From Helicobacter suis HS1 (lineage in GTDB: Bacteria; Campylobacterota; Campylobacteria; Campylobacterales; Helicobacteraceae): a stretch of 64,000 nucleotides of DNA. Below the pieces are notes generated by a model. That model was given only the letters and a program-made list of their open reading frames with translations, searched no databases and had not been told where the DNA came from. Positions 51,328 through 60,241 of this stretch are shown here, one piece after another. The translations under genes were made by a program, and so were the position numbers. Numbering within the stretch: the stretch's first letter is position 1; each line of letters starts with the position of its first letter. The stretch lies in NCBI RefSeq assembly GCF_026000295.1, contig NZ_AP026769.1, positions 1,302,001-1,366,000 on the forward strand, written 5' to 3'.

Positions 51328-52423
51328 GTCTACTAAAGATCACCGAAAAAAGGGCGTCTAAAAAGATGATCCAAAATAAGGAATTGACCACGCTAATAGT
51401 GGTGAGTTGCCCAATAGATTCTGTATTGCCCTTAACCTCAAACCCGCGCATACAACCCACTAAAGCAATGGCAAATCCCCAAAAAGGGGCTTTAATGAGT
51501 CCGATAAAAAAATGCGATAAGCCGACATTTTCATGCAAGCGCGCAACATAGTGGGCAAAGCCTATCCCTAGTTGGTATTTAATAGCAATCATCGCTCCTA
51601 AGAGTGCAAAAGCATCGGCTAAGAACACCAATAAGGGCATGGCAATGACTAAGGCCACAACTCTGGGTAAAACTAAAAAAGCAAAAGGGTTAAGCCCCAT
51701 TGTTTCCATAGCGTCTAATTCTTCTGTAATCTTCATAGCCCCAATTTGGGCGGTAAAACTAGAAGCACTCCGCCCGGCTACTACAAGTGCTAAAATAAAA
51801 GGACCCATCTCTCTTAGGGCAAGTTTAGCCGTCATCTCAATACTCATCATCGGAAAGCCTAGTTCTTGTAGCTGCACCGCTCCCTCTAAAGCAATAGCAA
51901 AACCCACTACAAAGACGGTTAAAATACTCACGGGTAAAACTTTAAACCCGCTTTCATGGATATGGTGGATTAAAGGCGTCCAGCATACAGATTTAGGGCG
52001 TATAAAGGCCAAACCTACATAATAAATAATCATGCCACAGAAATTAAAAGTATTGAGCAAAGTGTTATAAAAGGAGACAACTCCGCGCCCTAATTTTTCT
52101 AAAGGGTTGATAAAGACGCGGGAAACATGTTCTTGTTTTAAAATGCTAGGATTAGCCCGAATCCAAGTTTCTACCACTTCTAAGACTTTTGCATTATAAG
52201 CGCTAGGGTTGAGAAATTCAGGTTTACGGCGGCCTAATAAATCATAAAGCAACATTAAAAACACAAAATCCAAACTAGCCACCCCTTTAAAATCAATGGC
52301 TTCTATGGGAGGGGCGTCTTTAAGAATGGTTTTTAAATGGGTTAAAGCTTTCGCAGAAGTTTTAAAATCCCAACTTCCTTGTAAAACAAGGGTGCGCGAC
52401 TGGATATAGGCAGAACTTACCAA
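51317..52423 (-). CDS. MlaE-type permease with N-terminal STAS-like part
   Basis: A 368-residue inner-membrane permease. The C-terminal 250 residues are the MlaE fold: GFAIALEGAVQLQELGF, the hallmark ALREMGPFILALVVAGRSASSFTAQIGAMKITEELDAMETMG (split here) and GCMRGFEVKGNTESIGQLTT. The first 110 residues look like a STAS domain (LVLQGSWDFKTSAKAL, AIDFKGVASLDFVFLML), which in E. coli is a separate protein, MlaB; here it is fused to the permease. It is the first gene of the Mla-type operon. Confidence 0.9.
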   Translation of the reverse strand: MVSSAYIQSRTLVLQGSWDFKTSAKALTHLKTILKDAPPIEAIDFKGVASLDFVFLMLLYDLLGRRKPEFLNPSAYNAKVLEVVETWIRANPSILKQEHVSRVFINPLEKLGRGVVSFYNTLLNTFNFCGMIIYYVGLAFIRPKSVCWTPLIHHIHESGFKVLPVSILTVFVVGFAIALEGAVQLQELGFPMMSIEMTAKLALREMGPFILALVVAGRSASSFTAQIGAMKITEELDAMETMGLNPFAFLVLPRVVALVIAMPLLVFLADAFALLGAMIAIKYQLGIGFAHYVARLHENVGLSHFFIGLIKAPFWGFAIALVGCMRGFEVKGNTESIGQLTTISVVNSLFWIIFLDALFSVIFSRLDV

Positions 52424-52511
52424 AAAAAACCCCCCTTAGTAAGAGACACTGACATATCCACCGCCGTTTATGTTATGGTAGAATTATACAAGTGCGGGAA
52501 AAAATAAAACA

Positions 52512-52961
52512 TTGGGTACATACTTTGCTCTACAGCTTAAGTTGCTAGCTGTTGTTGTGTTGGCTCTAAGCTTTCTAGGGGCAAAGAGCCATTCTAATAA
52601 ACTTCTAAAATCTTTGTCTAAAGAGCGAAACAGATTTACTAGCTTGTATAACAAACAAAAGCAACTCAAGGCTAAAAATGGCGGATTTTTTGGCATGGGG
52701 CTTGGCACTCTTAGTATTAAGGCAGGTACGAGTAATAGCCCATCACAGAATTTTCCCATTGTATTGAGTTTTAAGGGGGGTTTTCAAAGCTATTTTAATA
52801 ACTCTATAGGGCTTAAGGTTTTTGCTGCGCTAGATTTAGCCACTTCTGAGGCTAATTGGCAGTTTAATAACCCTAGAACGCATTCTTTTTTTGGAATGGT
52901 CTCTGCCGGGCTATCTCTTCCTATTGAATTTAGTTTAACCCGCCTAAGAATAAATAGATAA
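52512..52961 (+). pseudogene. Outer-membrane protein, 3' end replaced
   Basis: A 149-residue frame with a signal-like hydrophobic start (KLLAVVVLALSFLGAKS), a basic segment and barrel-like strands FPIVLSFKGGFQSYFNNSIGLKVFAALDLATSEANW and FFGMVSAGLSLPIEFSL (each split). Helicobacter barrel proteins of this type normally go on for another strand pair and end in an aromatic residue. Here the frame runs into duplicate E at 52944 and stops six codons later. The apparent start is TTG at 52512 without a strong ribosome site. I read it as an outer-membrane protein cut by the duplicate. Confidence 0.6.
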
Positions 52962-53219
52962 AGCTAAAACAAAAACAACGGATAAGAACAAAATTCAAAG
53001 ATTCTAATAAGTTTGGGAAACACTTAGGGGTGGTGGTGGTTAAAATCCCTGTGCCAATTAAAAGGGTTTGGTGCAAAATAAAGAGCAAAACATGGGATAG
53101 GGCATAGTTAAGATAACCTAAGGAGTAGTTATATAAAGGAATTGTTTGTAAGGAAAAGAGTTCATGCTCTCCAGACTGATTAGTTAAAAAGCGTTCTCTA
53201 TCTATCTTAATTTTATGGC
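52944..53219 (-). repeat. Duplicate E, left copy (piece of ABC-2 permease gene)
   Basis: These 276 bases are identical to 54628-54903, 1684 bp to the right, where they lie in frame in the distal ABC-2 permease gene. Here they replace the 3' end of the outer-membrane protein gene and supply the last codons of azlD. Confidence 0.95.
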
Positions 53220-53543
53220 GCTTTGAACCAAGTACATATACACCCCCGTTCCTCCCACAATGCTTAAAACAAAGATCCGCAAGTATAAATGTAACCCCAC
53301 CACACTTAATAGCGCCACTAGCTCATTAAGCCCATAAGGTGCGCTATTTAAAGGGCTATCTTTTAATCCATAAATAATAAGCATGCTAACAACAGCACTC
53401 CCCAAAACCCGCCCCAAATAAAGTAAAATGGGCGCGCTTTTTTTCCCGCTAAAAAACACAAAAAGCCAAGCTTTCATAACATATGTTGTAAGACCGGTGA
53501 TGGCTAATGCTAAATATAAATACAAATCCATGCGTTTACTCAA
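53202..53543 (-). CDS. azlD: AzlD-type branched-chain amino acid exporter subunit
   Basis: A 113-residue protein with about four membrane segments: LYLYLALAITGLTTYVMKAW, LYLGRVLGSAVVSMLIIYGL and LVALLSVVGLHLYLRIF. It overlaps azlC by eight bases; AzlC and AzlD together export branched-chain amino acids. The last six residues (SAIKLR and stop) come from duplicate E, so the natural C-terminus may differ slightly; the remaining fold is complete. Confidence 0.82.
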   Translation of the reverse strand: MSKRMDLYLYLALAITGLTTYVMKAWLFVFFSGKKSAPILLYLGRVLGSAVVSMLIIYGLKDSPLNSAPYGLNELVALLSVVGLHLYLRIFVLSIVGGTGVYMYLVQSAIKLR

Positions 53544-54225
53544 GTTGGCGTCTAAAACAAAGAAAAATAAGCCCCATAAGAATCAAAGTAGGCAATAGAA
53601 AATGCGCCTTGCCAAAGAGTAAAAAACAGATAATGCTAGAGAATAGACCAATAAGGGCACTTGCATGGCGATTTGTACTCTTCCATTGTTCTATAAAAAT
53701 CACCACAAAAATAGCCACCATAATAAAAGACATGCCCGCCACATTTAGATTAAAACTACCGCCTAGTAATCCTCCAGCAACACACCCAAAAACCCAGTAT
53801 ACATGGTTAAGTAGGGCAATGGCAAACATGAAATCTTGGCTACTAGATTTTTGGGGCTTAATAAGATTTAAAAGCATAAAAGTTTCATCGCTTAGGGTAT
53901 GGGCCATGTAAAGAATGCGTTTTTTTTGCATAGAGGCAAAAGGCTCGAGCATGGAGATGGCATAGCACATTTGGCGGATATTAACTAGAAGTACGAGCAA
54001 AAAAATATTGAGTAAACTAGCCTTAATTTCCATAAGAGCTACTAGCATAAACTGCACAGCCCCTGCATAGATAAATAAACTAACCCCCAAGATAAATAAG
54101 AGGCCATGCCCATCTTGTTTGCACAAAATCCCCCAAGTAATTCCCATAAGTGTATAGCCCAGACAAATAGGTAAAGTGTGCGGGAAAGCTTCTTGAATGG
54201 CTAGTAAAAAAGCCCTTTTAGGCAT
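53536..54225 (-). CDS. azlC: AzlC-type branched-chain amino acid exporter subunit
   Basis: A 229-residue membrane protein of the AzlC family: FPHTLPICLGYTLMGITWGIL, the FIYAGAVQFMLVALM motif, NIRQMCYAISML and LSDETFMLLN. It exports leucine, isoleucine or valine analogues with AzlD. It overlaps azlD downstream and the ABC-2 permease gene upstream (eight bases), so it is the fifth gene of the tolC-hlyD-ABC2-ABC2 run, though its job is unrelated. Confidence 0.9.
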   Translation of the reverse strand: MPKRAFLLAIQEAFPHTLPICLGYTLMGITWGILCKQDGHGLLFILGVSLFIYAGAVQFMLVALMEIKASLLNIFLLVLLVNIRQMCYAISMLEPFASMQKKRILYMAHTLSDETFMLLNLIKPQKSSSQDFMFAIALLNHVYWVFGCVAGGLLGGSFNLNVAGMSFIMVAIFVVIFIEQWKSTNRHASALIGLFSSIICFLLFGKAHFLLPTLILMGLIFLCFRRQLE

Positions 54226-55324
54226 GTTTAATCCCTCTTAAACGCCAAGCACTCCAGCTTAAAGCCACTAGAGAAATGGCCATTAAAGCGCCAATATGTT
54301 TGATCACCATGCTTAAGCTAGCCCCCATTTGATTAAGCATGACCATGCCTGAGAGAGCATGGGTGGCTGGGACTACTTGTAAAAGTATTTGTAAAAAAGA
54401 GGGCATGAGTTCAGCAGGCCAGATAAAGCCCATCATAAAAATTAAGGGCAAAGAAGAAAGAAGTACAATTTGAGTGGCTTGGACGGGTTTGGAAAGAAAA
54501 GTACCTAATAACACCCCACAGCTAGCTGTAGAGAAGATAAAGATCATAGCAAAGATGAGTAGCGCTAGAGGGTTGGCATGGGTGTGGATACCATAATAGG
54601 TAAAAAGAACCCCTAAATACAACAAGACTAAGAATAAATAGATAAAGCTAAAACAAAAACAACGGATAAGAACAAAATTCAAAGATTCTAATAAGTTTGG
54701 GAAACACTTAGGGGTGGTGGTGGTTAAAATCCCTGTGCCAATTAAAAGGGTTTGGTGCAAAATAAAGAGCAAAACATGGGATAGGGCATAGTTAAGATAA
54801 CCTAAGGAGTAGTTATATAAAGGAATTGTTTGTAAGGAAAAGAGTTCATGCTCTCCAGACTGATTAGTTAAAAAGCGTTCTCTATCTATCTTAATTTTAT
54901 GGCTCAGGTCTTGGATTGTACTTAGAGTGGCTTGGGCGATCGCACCATAAATTAAAAAATAATTAGCATTGGCATAAAGCTCAACACTAGCCGGTACACC
55001 GGTATAGACATGCTTTTCAAAAAACTCGGGGATAAACACAATGCCATAGACTTTTTCTTCTTCTAAAAGTTTTTTGGCCTCTTGCAGAGAACTAGGAAAG
55101 TAAGCAATACTCATTTCTTGGGTTGCTTCTAGTAGTTGGGTGAGTTTGTAAGATAAAAAGCTTTGATCTTTATCTACTAAAGCGATTTTTTGGTGGGTTA
55201 CAATATCGTTTTTATAAGGGAGAGGATAGAGAAAGGCATAGAATAAAGGCCCGCCTATGATGATAAAAAGCACGGCAAAATTAGTAAAAATAGCTTTAAA
55301 TTCTTGAGCCAATGCCTTTATCAT
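54218..55324 (-). CDS. ABC-2 type permease, distal
   Basis: A 368-residue permease starting MIKALAQEFKAIFTNFAVLF, with one N-terminal membrane segment, a large periplasmic domain (YANANYFLIYGAIAQATLS) and five C-terminal segments (QIVLLSSLPLIFMMGFIWPAELMP). ATG 55324 is chosen because it overlaps the stop of the upstream permease as ATGA. With its neighbour, the HlyD-type adaptor and the TolC-type channel it forms a tripartite exporter like the H. pylori cluster near murE. No ATPase gene is nearby. It contains the source of duplicate E. Confidence 0.85.
   Translation of the reverse strand: MIKALAQEFKAIFTNFAVLFIIIGGPLFYAFLYPLPYKNDIVTHQKIALVDKDQSFLSYKLTQLLEATQEMSIAYFPSSLQEAKKLLEEEKVYGIVFIPEFFEKHVYTGVPASVELYANANYFLIYGAIAQATLSTIQDLSHKIKIDRERFLTNQSGEHELFSLQTIPLYNYSLGYLNYALSHVLLFILHQTLLIGTGILTTTTPKCFPNLLESLNFVLIRCFCFSFIYLFLVLLYLGVLFTYYGIHTHANPLALLIFAMIFIFSTASCGVLLGTFLSKPVQATQIVLLSSLPLIFMMGFIWPAELMPSFLQILLQVVPATHALSGMVMLNQMGASLSMVIKHIGALMAISLVALSWSAWRLRGIKHA
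54628..54903 (-). repeat. Duplicate E, right copy (source)
   Basis: In frame in the distal ABC-2 permease gene, covering part of the periplasmic domain and the first of the C-terminal membrane segments. Identical over 276 bases to 52944-53219. Confidence 0.95.
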
Positions 55325-56373
55325 GCCACCCCTTTTTTTTGTAGAATCAATAAGCTTAAGGGTAAAAAGAGTAGGAAAAAGAGCATTTGGCTTAAAGAGT
55401 TTAAAGCTAAGCGCAAACCTTCTTGATAATGCGCTAGGGCGATGTAGCATTTAACAAAATAACTAATGGGGAGTAAAGAACTCCAAAATTCTCCTAAAGT
55501 AGACATGTTAGTTACCGGATAAGTTACCCCTACAAAGGCTAAAGAGGGGGCGGTATAGGCTGCAACAAAAGAAGCTATGCGTACTGGGTCTTTAATGAGA
55601 GCATGGAAAAACATCACCACACTAGAAACCCCTAAAACCAATAAAACCACCGCTAGAGCTAACACCCCCCAGTGCGCATTATAAGGTTTAAGATAAGCCA
55701 CCAATAAAGTACCCCAAAGGCTAAAAATAAGGGTATTAAGCCCTAGAGCTGCTAAAACTTCTCGGATATGTACGCAGTGTTGTAAAAAATTAAGCATGCC
55801 AAGAGCGACTAATATCTGCCACATACAGGGCAAAATAGCGGTGAGTAAGAATTGAGAATAGTTATTATGCTCGTTGTAGAGGGGGTGTAAATTGACATGC
55901 AAAGGGAAAGCTAGAGCCTTAGCCATGAGCAGATCATGGTGGATACTTAAATTGCGCGCCACATCTTGTTTTACATCTATCGTAACTAGGGTTTGTAAAA
56001 AAGCATTAGCAAGGGTTTTACCCACTAACACATATTCAGCATTGTAATAAAGAGCTAGTGGGGTTTTAATCCCTAGTTTAACATGGCGCTCTAAGTTATG
56101 GGGTAAAACCACTACGGCATAAATTTCTTTAGAAGCAATTGCCGGCTTAGCTTCTCTTAAACTACTATAAAAATATTTGATATTCAAAGCGCTATTAGCA
56201 TTTAGGCTACTAATGATCTCTTGGCTTAAATGGCTTTTATCTAAATCTATTAACCCCACATTAAGCCGCGTAGGGATTTGCTGGTAAAAAATCCATGCCA
56301 TTAAAAGCCCTAAAAAGAGTGGCATGGTACAAATTGCCCAATTAAAGCGATCGTTTAAAAACTTAGCCCACAT
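55321..56373 (-). CDS. ABC-2 type permease, proximal
   Basis: A 350-residue permease with the same layout as its downstream neighbour: one N-terminal membrane segment (WAICTMPLFLGLLMAWIFY), a periplasmic domain (IYAVVVLPHNLERHVKLG, ALYYNAEYVLVGKTL) and five C-terminal segments. The two are paralogues and probably act as a heterodimer. It starts two bases after the adaptor gene and overlaps the next gene as ATGA. Confidence 0.87.
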   Translation of the reverse strand: MWAKFLNDRFNWAICTMPLFLGLLMAWIFYQQIPTRLNVGLIDLDKSHLSQEIISSLNANSALNIKYFYSSLREAKPAIASKEIYAVVVLPHNLERHVKLGIKTPLALYYNAEYVLVGKTLANAFLQTLVTIDVKQDVARNLSIHHDLLMAKALAFPLHVNLHPLYNEHNNYSQFLLTAILPCMWQILVALGMLNFLQHCVHIREVLAALGLNTLIFSLWGTLLVAYLKPYNAHWGVLALAVVLLVLGVSSVVMFFHALIKDPVRIASFVAAYTAPSLAFVGVTYPVTNMSTLGEFWSSLLPISYFVKCYIALAHYQEGLRLALNSLSQMLFFLLFLPLSLLILQKKGVA

Positions 56374-56374
56374 T

Positions 56375-57364
56375 TTATTCTTGCGGAATATCTATAAGTA
56401 CACTCATGCCCACCCGTAAATGTTGCATATCTTTCAAGGGGGTGGCTTCAATATTAAAACTTTTCATATCATAGCTTTGGCTAGCATTTGTACTTTTCCA
56501 AGTTGCAAAATCCCCCATCACGGCAATATGGGTGATTTTAAAGTCTACATTTTCTTTTAAAGCCGGCACATAACCCTTAAAGGTAGAACCCACAGCAAAA
56601 CGACTCAGGTATTTTTCAGGTATGCTCAAGCTAAGCCAAGCATTGGCTGTATCTATCACTAAAACTACAGGAAAGCCCTTTGGGCTAAGTTCTCCACTAT
56701 AAAGCAAAACATTACTCACCTCTCCATCAATGGGGCTATAAGCATTCTTATCTTGTAAAAAAGCCTGTACTTCATTAAGTTGGCCTAAGGCTGCTTGCTC
56801 TTTTTCTTGAGCGGCAATCTTAGTATCCGAAGATGCCCCCTCTAGGGCTAGTTTATAGTGTTGATAAGCAGCACTTTTATTAAACGAAGCGCTTTGAAAA
56901 GCCGCATAAGCCTCATCGCGCTTTTGTAAGCTAGCCACGCCTTTATCATAAAGACTTTGGATGCGTTTATAAGTTTCCTCAGCCAAATCGCTTTGGGCTT
57001 TAGCCGCTTGATAAACATCTTTAGCGCTTTGAATCGTTTGGCTACGCGTACCCCGCAACACTTCATTACGCATGGCTTTAGCGGCCTTGTGGCTAGAGCT
57101 AGCTTGTAAAAGTTTGGCCTCTGCCTCAGGGCTATTAATGGTAAAAACCAAAGAACCTTTTTTAATAAAATCTCCCTTTTTGACTAATACATTCTCTACG
57201 CGTCCGGCTAGTTTGGAGCTCACACTATATTCTCTTGCCTCAATAAAACCTTGTAAGCGCTGTTGTTTGTGGTTATAGGCTTGATAATAGAGTTTAAAAA
57301 GCCAAAATAAAATCCCTAGTGCGATAAAACCGGCCAAAATAACAGGTGTTTTAGATGACTTCAT
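56375..57364 (-). CDS. HlyD/EmrA-type membrane fusion protein
   Basis: A 329-residue periplasmic adaptor. One N-terminal membrane segment (VILAGFIALGILFWLFKLYY) is followed by a biotinyl-lipoyl-like half (VKKGDFIKKGSLVFTINSPEAEA, split), a helical hairpin of about 110 residues, and the second half with DGEVSNVLLYSGEL. It bridges the inner-membrane permeases to the TolC-type channel encoded just upstream. The order adaptor, permease, permease is conserved in Helicobacter. Confidence 0.9.
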   Translation of the reverse strand: MKSSKTPVILAGFIALGILFWLFKLYYQAYNHKQQRLQGFIEAREYSVSSKLAGRVENVLVKKGDFIKKGSLVFTINSPEAEAKLLQASSSHKAAKAMRNEVLRGTRSQTIQSAKDVYQAAKAQSDLAEETYKRIQSLYDKGVASLQKRDEAYAAFQSASFNKSAAYQHYKLALEGASSDTKIAAQEKEQAALGQLNEVQAFLQDKNAYSPIDGEVSNVLLYSGELSPKGFPVVLVIDTANAWLSLSIPEKYLSRFAVGSTFKGYVPALKENVDFKITHIAVMGDFATWKSTNASQSYDMKSFNIEATPLKDMQHLRVGMSVLIDIPQE

Positions 57365-57372
57365 GGCTATCC

Positions 57373-58884
57373 TTAATAAACAAAGTCATAAAATAAGTCG
57401 GTGTGATCACTGAGTACCATTAAATCCACAAGGGCACTGATGTATTTAAAGGCACTGGTTTTTTGTTCTACTAAAATCCCGGCTAAGGAATTGCGCGCAT
57501 CTACTACTGAAGCATTTGTGCCCATTCCCTGATTAAAAGCCTCCTCTTGGAGTTTTAAATTTTCCTTAGCTAATGCAATGCTAGAGTCTAAACTTTTATA
57601 CTCTTTAAATAGCGCTTGGCACTGTAAATAAGTCTTGTGTACTAAAAGCTCCATATCCTTTTTGGCTTGGCTTTGTAAAGCTGCGGTTTGTAACTCATCA
57701 ATTTTAGCTGCTTGGTAGTGCATGATGCGGCCATTGGGGGTTAAAATGGGTAGTCTTGCCCCCACACCCACAAACCATTCAGGAATCATATTCATAAACA
57801 TGGAATTATTTTCTTTCATCAAGTAAGCTCCAAAGAAATTAAAGTGGGGTAGGAATTTAGAAACTTGTAAATTAGTCATTTGGTGTGCGCTTTGTTTTTT
57901 AATCGCTAGGCTTCTAAGAACGGGGTAGGAATTTAGGGTTTCTTGTACAAAAAAACTAAGATTAGGCAGGGCTTTTAAACGGATATTTAAATGGGCTGTG
58001 GGGGCAAAATGAGCTTGTGAGACGGGCATGCTTTGGCTAGATAAAATGGTATTAAAAGCTAAGGCTGCTACTTCTAGCGCGTCTCTGGCCTGCATGGTTT
58101 TAATCTTGCTTTTTTCATAAGCCACTGAAGCACTCAACACCTCTACTTTAGCAATCTGTCCAGCCCTTTGGCGTTTAAGGGCGTTTTGGTAATGTTTTAA
58201 ATGCCCTTGTTCTACGCCTTTAAGCACATCTAAAACTTCCATATCTAGTACCAAACCATAGTAAATTTTAACCAACTCTTGGAAAGTAGAAAGCCTTTTA
58301 AGTCTTGAAACTTCCACAGATTCTTTATGCGCTAAAGAGGCTAGTTTACTCATATAAAACCGTGCTCCGCCCATGTAGAGTGGATAAATGATACTCAAAG
58401 CCCCCATGACAATATTTTGTTTTGAAAATAAAAAGGGTTGGGTAAGAGTATTGACCATGCCCCCCATACCCTGAGCTAAGGCTGGGTTATTTAAAAAACG
58501 CTCCGCCCCTCCGGCTAAATTTCTAATTTGCCCTTGAGTATTGGCATTTAAAGGAGAAATTTCAATTTGTTTACCCAAATGGACATAAAAGGCGCTTAAA
58601 TCAATTTCGGGTAAAAAAGAAAGTTTAGCCGCTGTACTTAATTTTTTAGCCTTTTTCTCGGCATAATCTTGGGCTTTAATCCCCTCATAATTAGCCAGCA
58701 CAATCCCCCAAGCCTGTTTAAGAGAGATTAGCGAAGGGTGGTCTGAAAACACTTTTGGAGAGGATTTAATCGTCTCAAGCGTATTAAAATCTGTTGTACT
58801 CTTTCCCTCCGAAGGTATTGCTTGCATTAATCCAACTAATAACCCCATACACATAATCCATTGTATCCCTTTCAACCGCATCAA
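57373..58884 (-). CDS. TolC-type outer-membrane efflux protein
   Basis: A 503-residue protein with a signal peptide (IMCMGLLVGLMQAIPSEG) and the duplicated coiled-coil layout of the TolC family, including FLPEIDLSAFY, ALSIIYPLYMGGARFY and the late EEAFNQGMGTNASVVDARNSLAG (split). It forms a trimeric outer-membrane channel and tunnel for the exporter encoded downstream. The first gene of the export group, it overlaps tlyC by four bases. Confidence 0.9.
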   Translation of the reverse strand: MMRLKGIQWIMCMGLLVGLMQAIPSEGKSTTDFNTLETIKSSPKVFSDHPSLISLKQAWGIVLANYEGIKAQDYAEKKAKKLSTAAKLSFLPEIDLSAFYVHLGKQIEISPLNANTQGQIRNLAGGAERFLNNPALAQGMGGMVNTLTQPFLFSKQNIVMGALSIIYPLYMGGARFYMSKLASLAHKESVEVSRLKRLSTFQELVKIYYGLVLDMEVLDVLKGVEQGHLKHYQNALKRQRAGQIAKVEVLSASVAYEKSKIKTMQARDALEVAALAFNTILSSQSMPVSQAHFAPTAHLNIRLKALPNLSFFVQETLNSYPVLRSLAIKKQSAHQMTNLQVSKFLPHFNFFGAYLMKENNSMFMNMIPEWFVGVGARLPILTPNGRIMHYQAAKIDELQTAALQSQAKKDMELLVHKTYLQCQALFKEYKSLDSSIALAKENLKLQEEAFNQGMGTNASVVDARNSLAGILVEQKTSAFKYISALVDLMVLSDHTDLFYDFVY

Positions 58885-60188
58885 ATATCCTTCTTCATAA
58901 GCTTAAGTTTTCTAATGCGTGCCTTGTCCATATCTAGTACTTCAAAAATGCATTTTGCATCGCCTACCACATCGCCTACTTCAGGCAAGCGCTCTAGCAA
59001 ACTAAAAACATACCCCCCCAAAGTTACTTGTTTATAATTCTGATCAAAGCGAAATCCTAAAAGCTCTTCAATATCCTCTAAGTCTACCATACCATCGCAT
59101 TCAAAAGTGTGTTCGTCTAATCTTTTAATCCCTTCTTTACTCAGATCGTGTTCTTCATAAATATTACCCATAATTTCCTCAATAATATCATCCATCGTGA
59201 GTAATCCAGAAGTCCCCCCGTATTCATCTACCACAAGGGCGGTATGCCGCTGCTGTTGATTCATTTTAATTAAAATTTGTGAAATAGAGGCACTTTCTGG
59301 CACAATTAGCATTTCTTTTAACATGCAACGCAAATCCGGCTCTTTTTGATCGGCTAGAGAAACAGATAAAATATCTCTGATATGTACCATACCTAAAATA
59401 TTGTCTTTATGTTCCTCACAGCAAGGATAACGGGTAAAGGGGTGTTTCAGAATAGTACGCATGTTTTCCTCATAAGAGTGTTGTACATCTAAACACACCA
59501 TATCATTACGCGGAGTCATGATCTCTTTAGCGCTGGTGTCTGAAAAATCCACCGCGTTTTTAATGATCTCCTCCTCCACATAATCAATCACCCCTCCGCG
59601 CAAGCTCTCCCCTACAATGATTTTAATCTCCTCCTCAGAATGGGCGGTGGTTTGTTCTGGTTCAATGCTAAAGGGTTTTAAAACAAGTCTAGCTAAAAAA
59701 TCAAAGAGATTAACAATGGGGTAAGAAACCAACCAAAACGCATGCAAAGGCCTAGCAATCCAAAGTACAACACTTTCTGAGCGCACAATGGCAATAGATT
59801 TAGGTACAATTTCACCTAAAATCACATGTAAAAGCGTAATCAAACTAAAGGCGATCACAACGCTTATCCCATGGATTATCCCGTGTAAACTTTCAAAGCG
59901 CACCCATTTTTGGATAAAGAGGGTGATAAAATGGGCAATGGCTGGTTCGCCTAGCCAACCTAAACCCAGAGAAGAGAGGGTTACGCCTAGTTGGGTAGCG
60001 CTTAGGTAAGTGTTGATTGAAGCATTGATTTTTAAAGCCAAAACAGCGTTTTTATTATTCTGCAAACTCAATTCCTCTAATTTGGAGCGCCTAACCTTTA
60101 CAATTGCAAATTCTGAAAGAACAAAAAATGCATTAAGCAAAATCAAAAGGAGCGCAAGGGTGAACATCAAAATCGGTTCGTAATCCAA
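58881..60188 (-). CDS. tlyC: HlyC/CorC (TlyC) family membrane protein with CBS domains
   Basis: A 435-residue protein: DUF21 (CNNM) membrane region with about four segments (LNAFFVLSEFAIVKVRRSKLEEL and GEPAIAHFI), two CBS domains (TPRNDMVCLDVQHSYEEN, HTALVVDEYGGTSGLLTMDDIIEEIMG, split) and a C-terminal CorC_HlyC domain. Relatives take part in magnesium or cobalt transport; the old haemolysin label is doubtful. Upstream is pit and downstream tolC, the H. pylori order. An AAGGAGAG site precedes the ATG. Confidence 0.9.
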   Translation of the reverse strand: MDYEPILMFTLALLLILLNAFFVLSEFAIVKVRRSKLEELSLQNNKNAVLALKINASINTYLSATQLGVTLSSLGLGWLGEPAIAHFITLFIQKWVRFESLHGIIHGISVVIAFSLITLLHVILGEIVPKSIAIVRSESVVLWIARPLHAFWLVSYPIVNLFDFLARLVLKPFSIEPEQTTAHSEEEIKIIVGESLRGGVIDYVEEEIIKNAVDFSDTSAKEIMTPRNDMVCLDVQHSYEENMRTILKHPFTRYPCCEEHKDNILGMVHIRDILSVSLADQKEPDLRCMLKEMLIVPESASISQILIKMNQQQRHTALVVDEYGGTSGLLTMDDIIEEIMGNIYEEHDLSKEGIKRLDEHTFECDGMVDLEDIEELLGFRFDQNYKQVTLGGYVFSLLERLPEVGDVVGDAKCIFEVLDMDKARIRKLKLMKKDI

Positions 60189-60241
60189 TCGCTCTCCTTA
60201 AAATTTTAGGGTAGATTTAATAACGGTGGCAACTATAAAAA

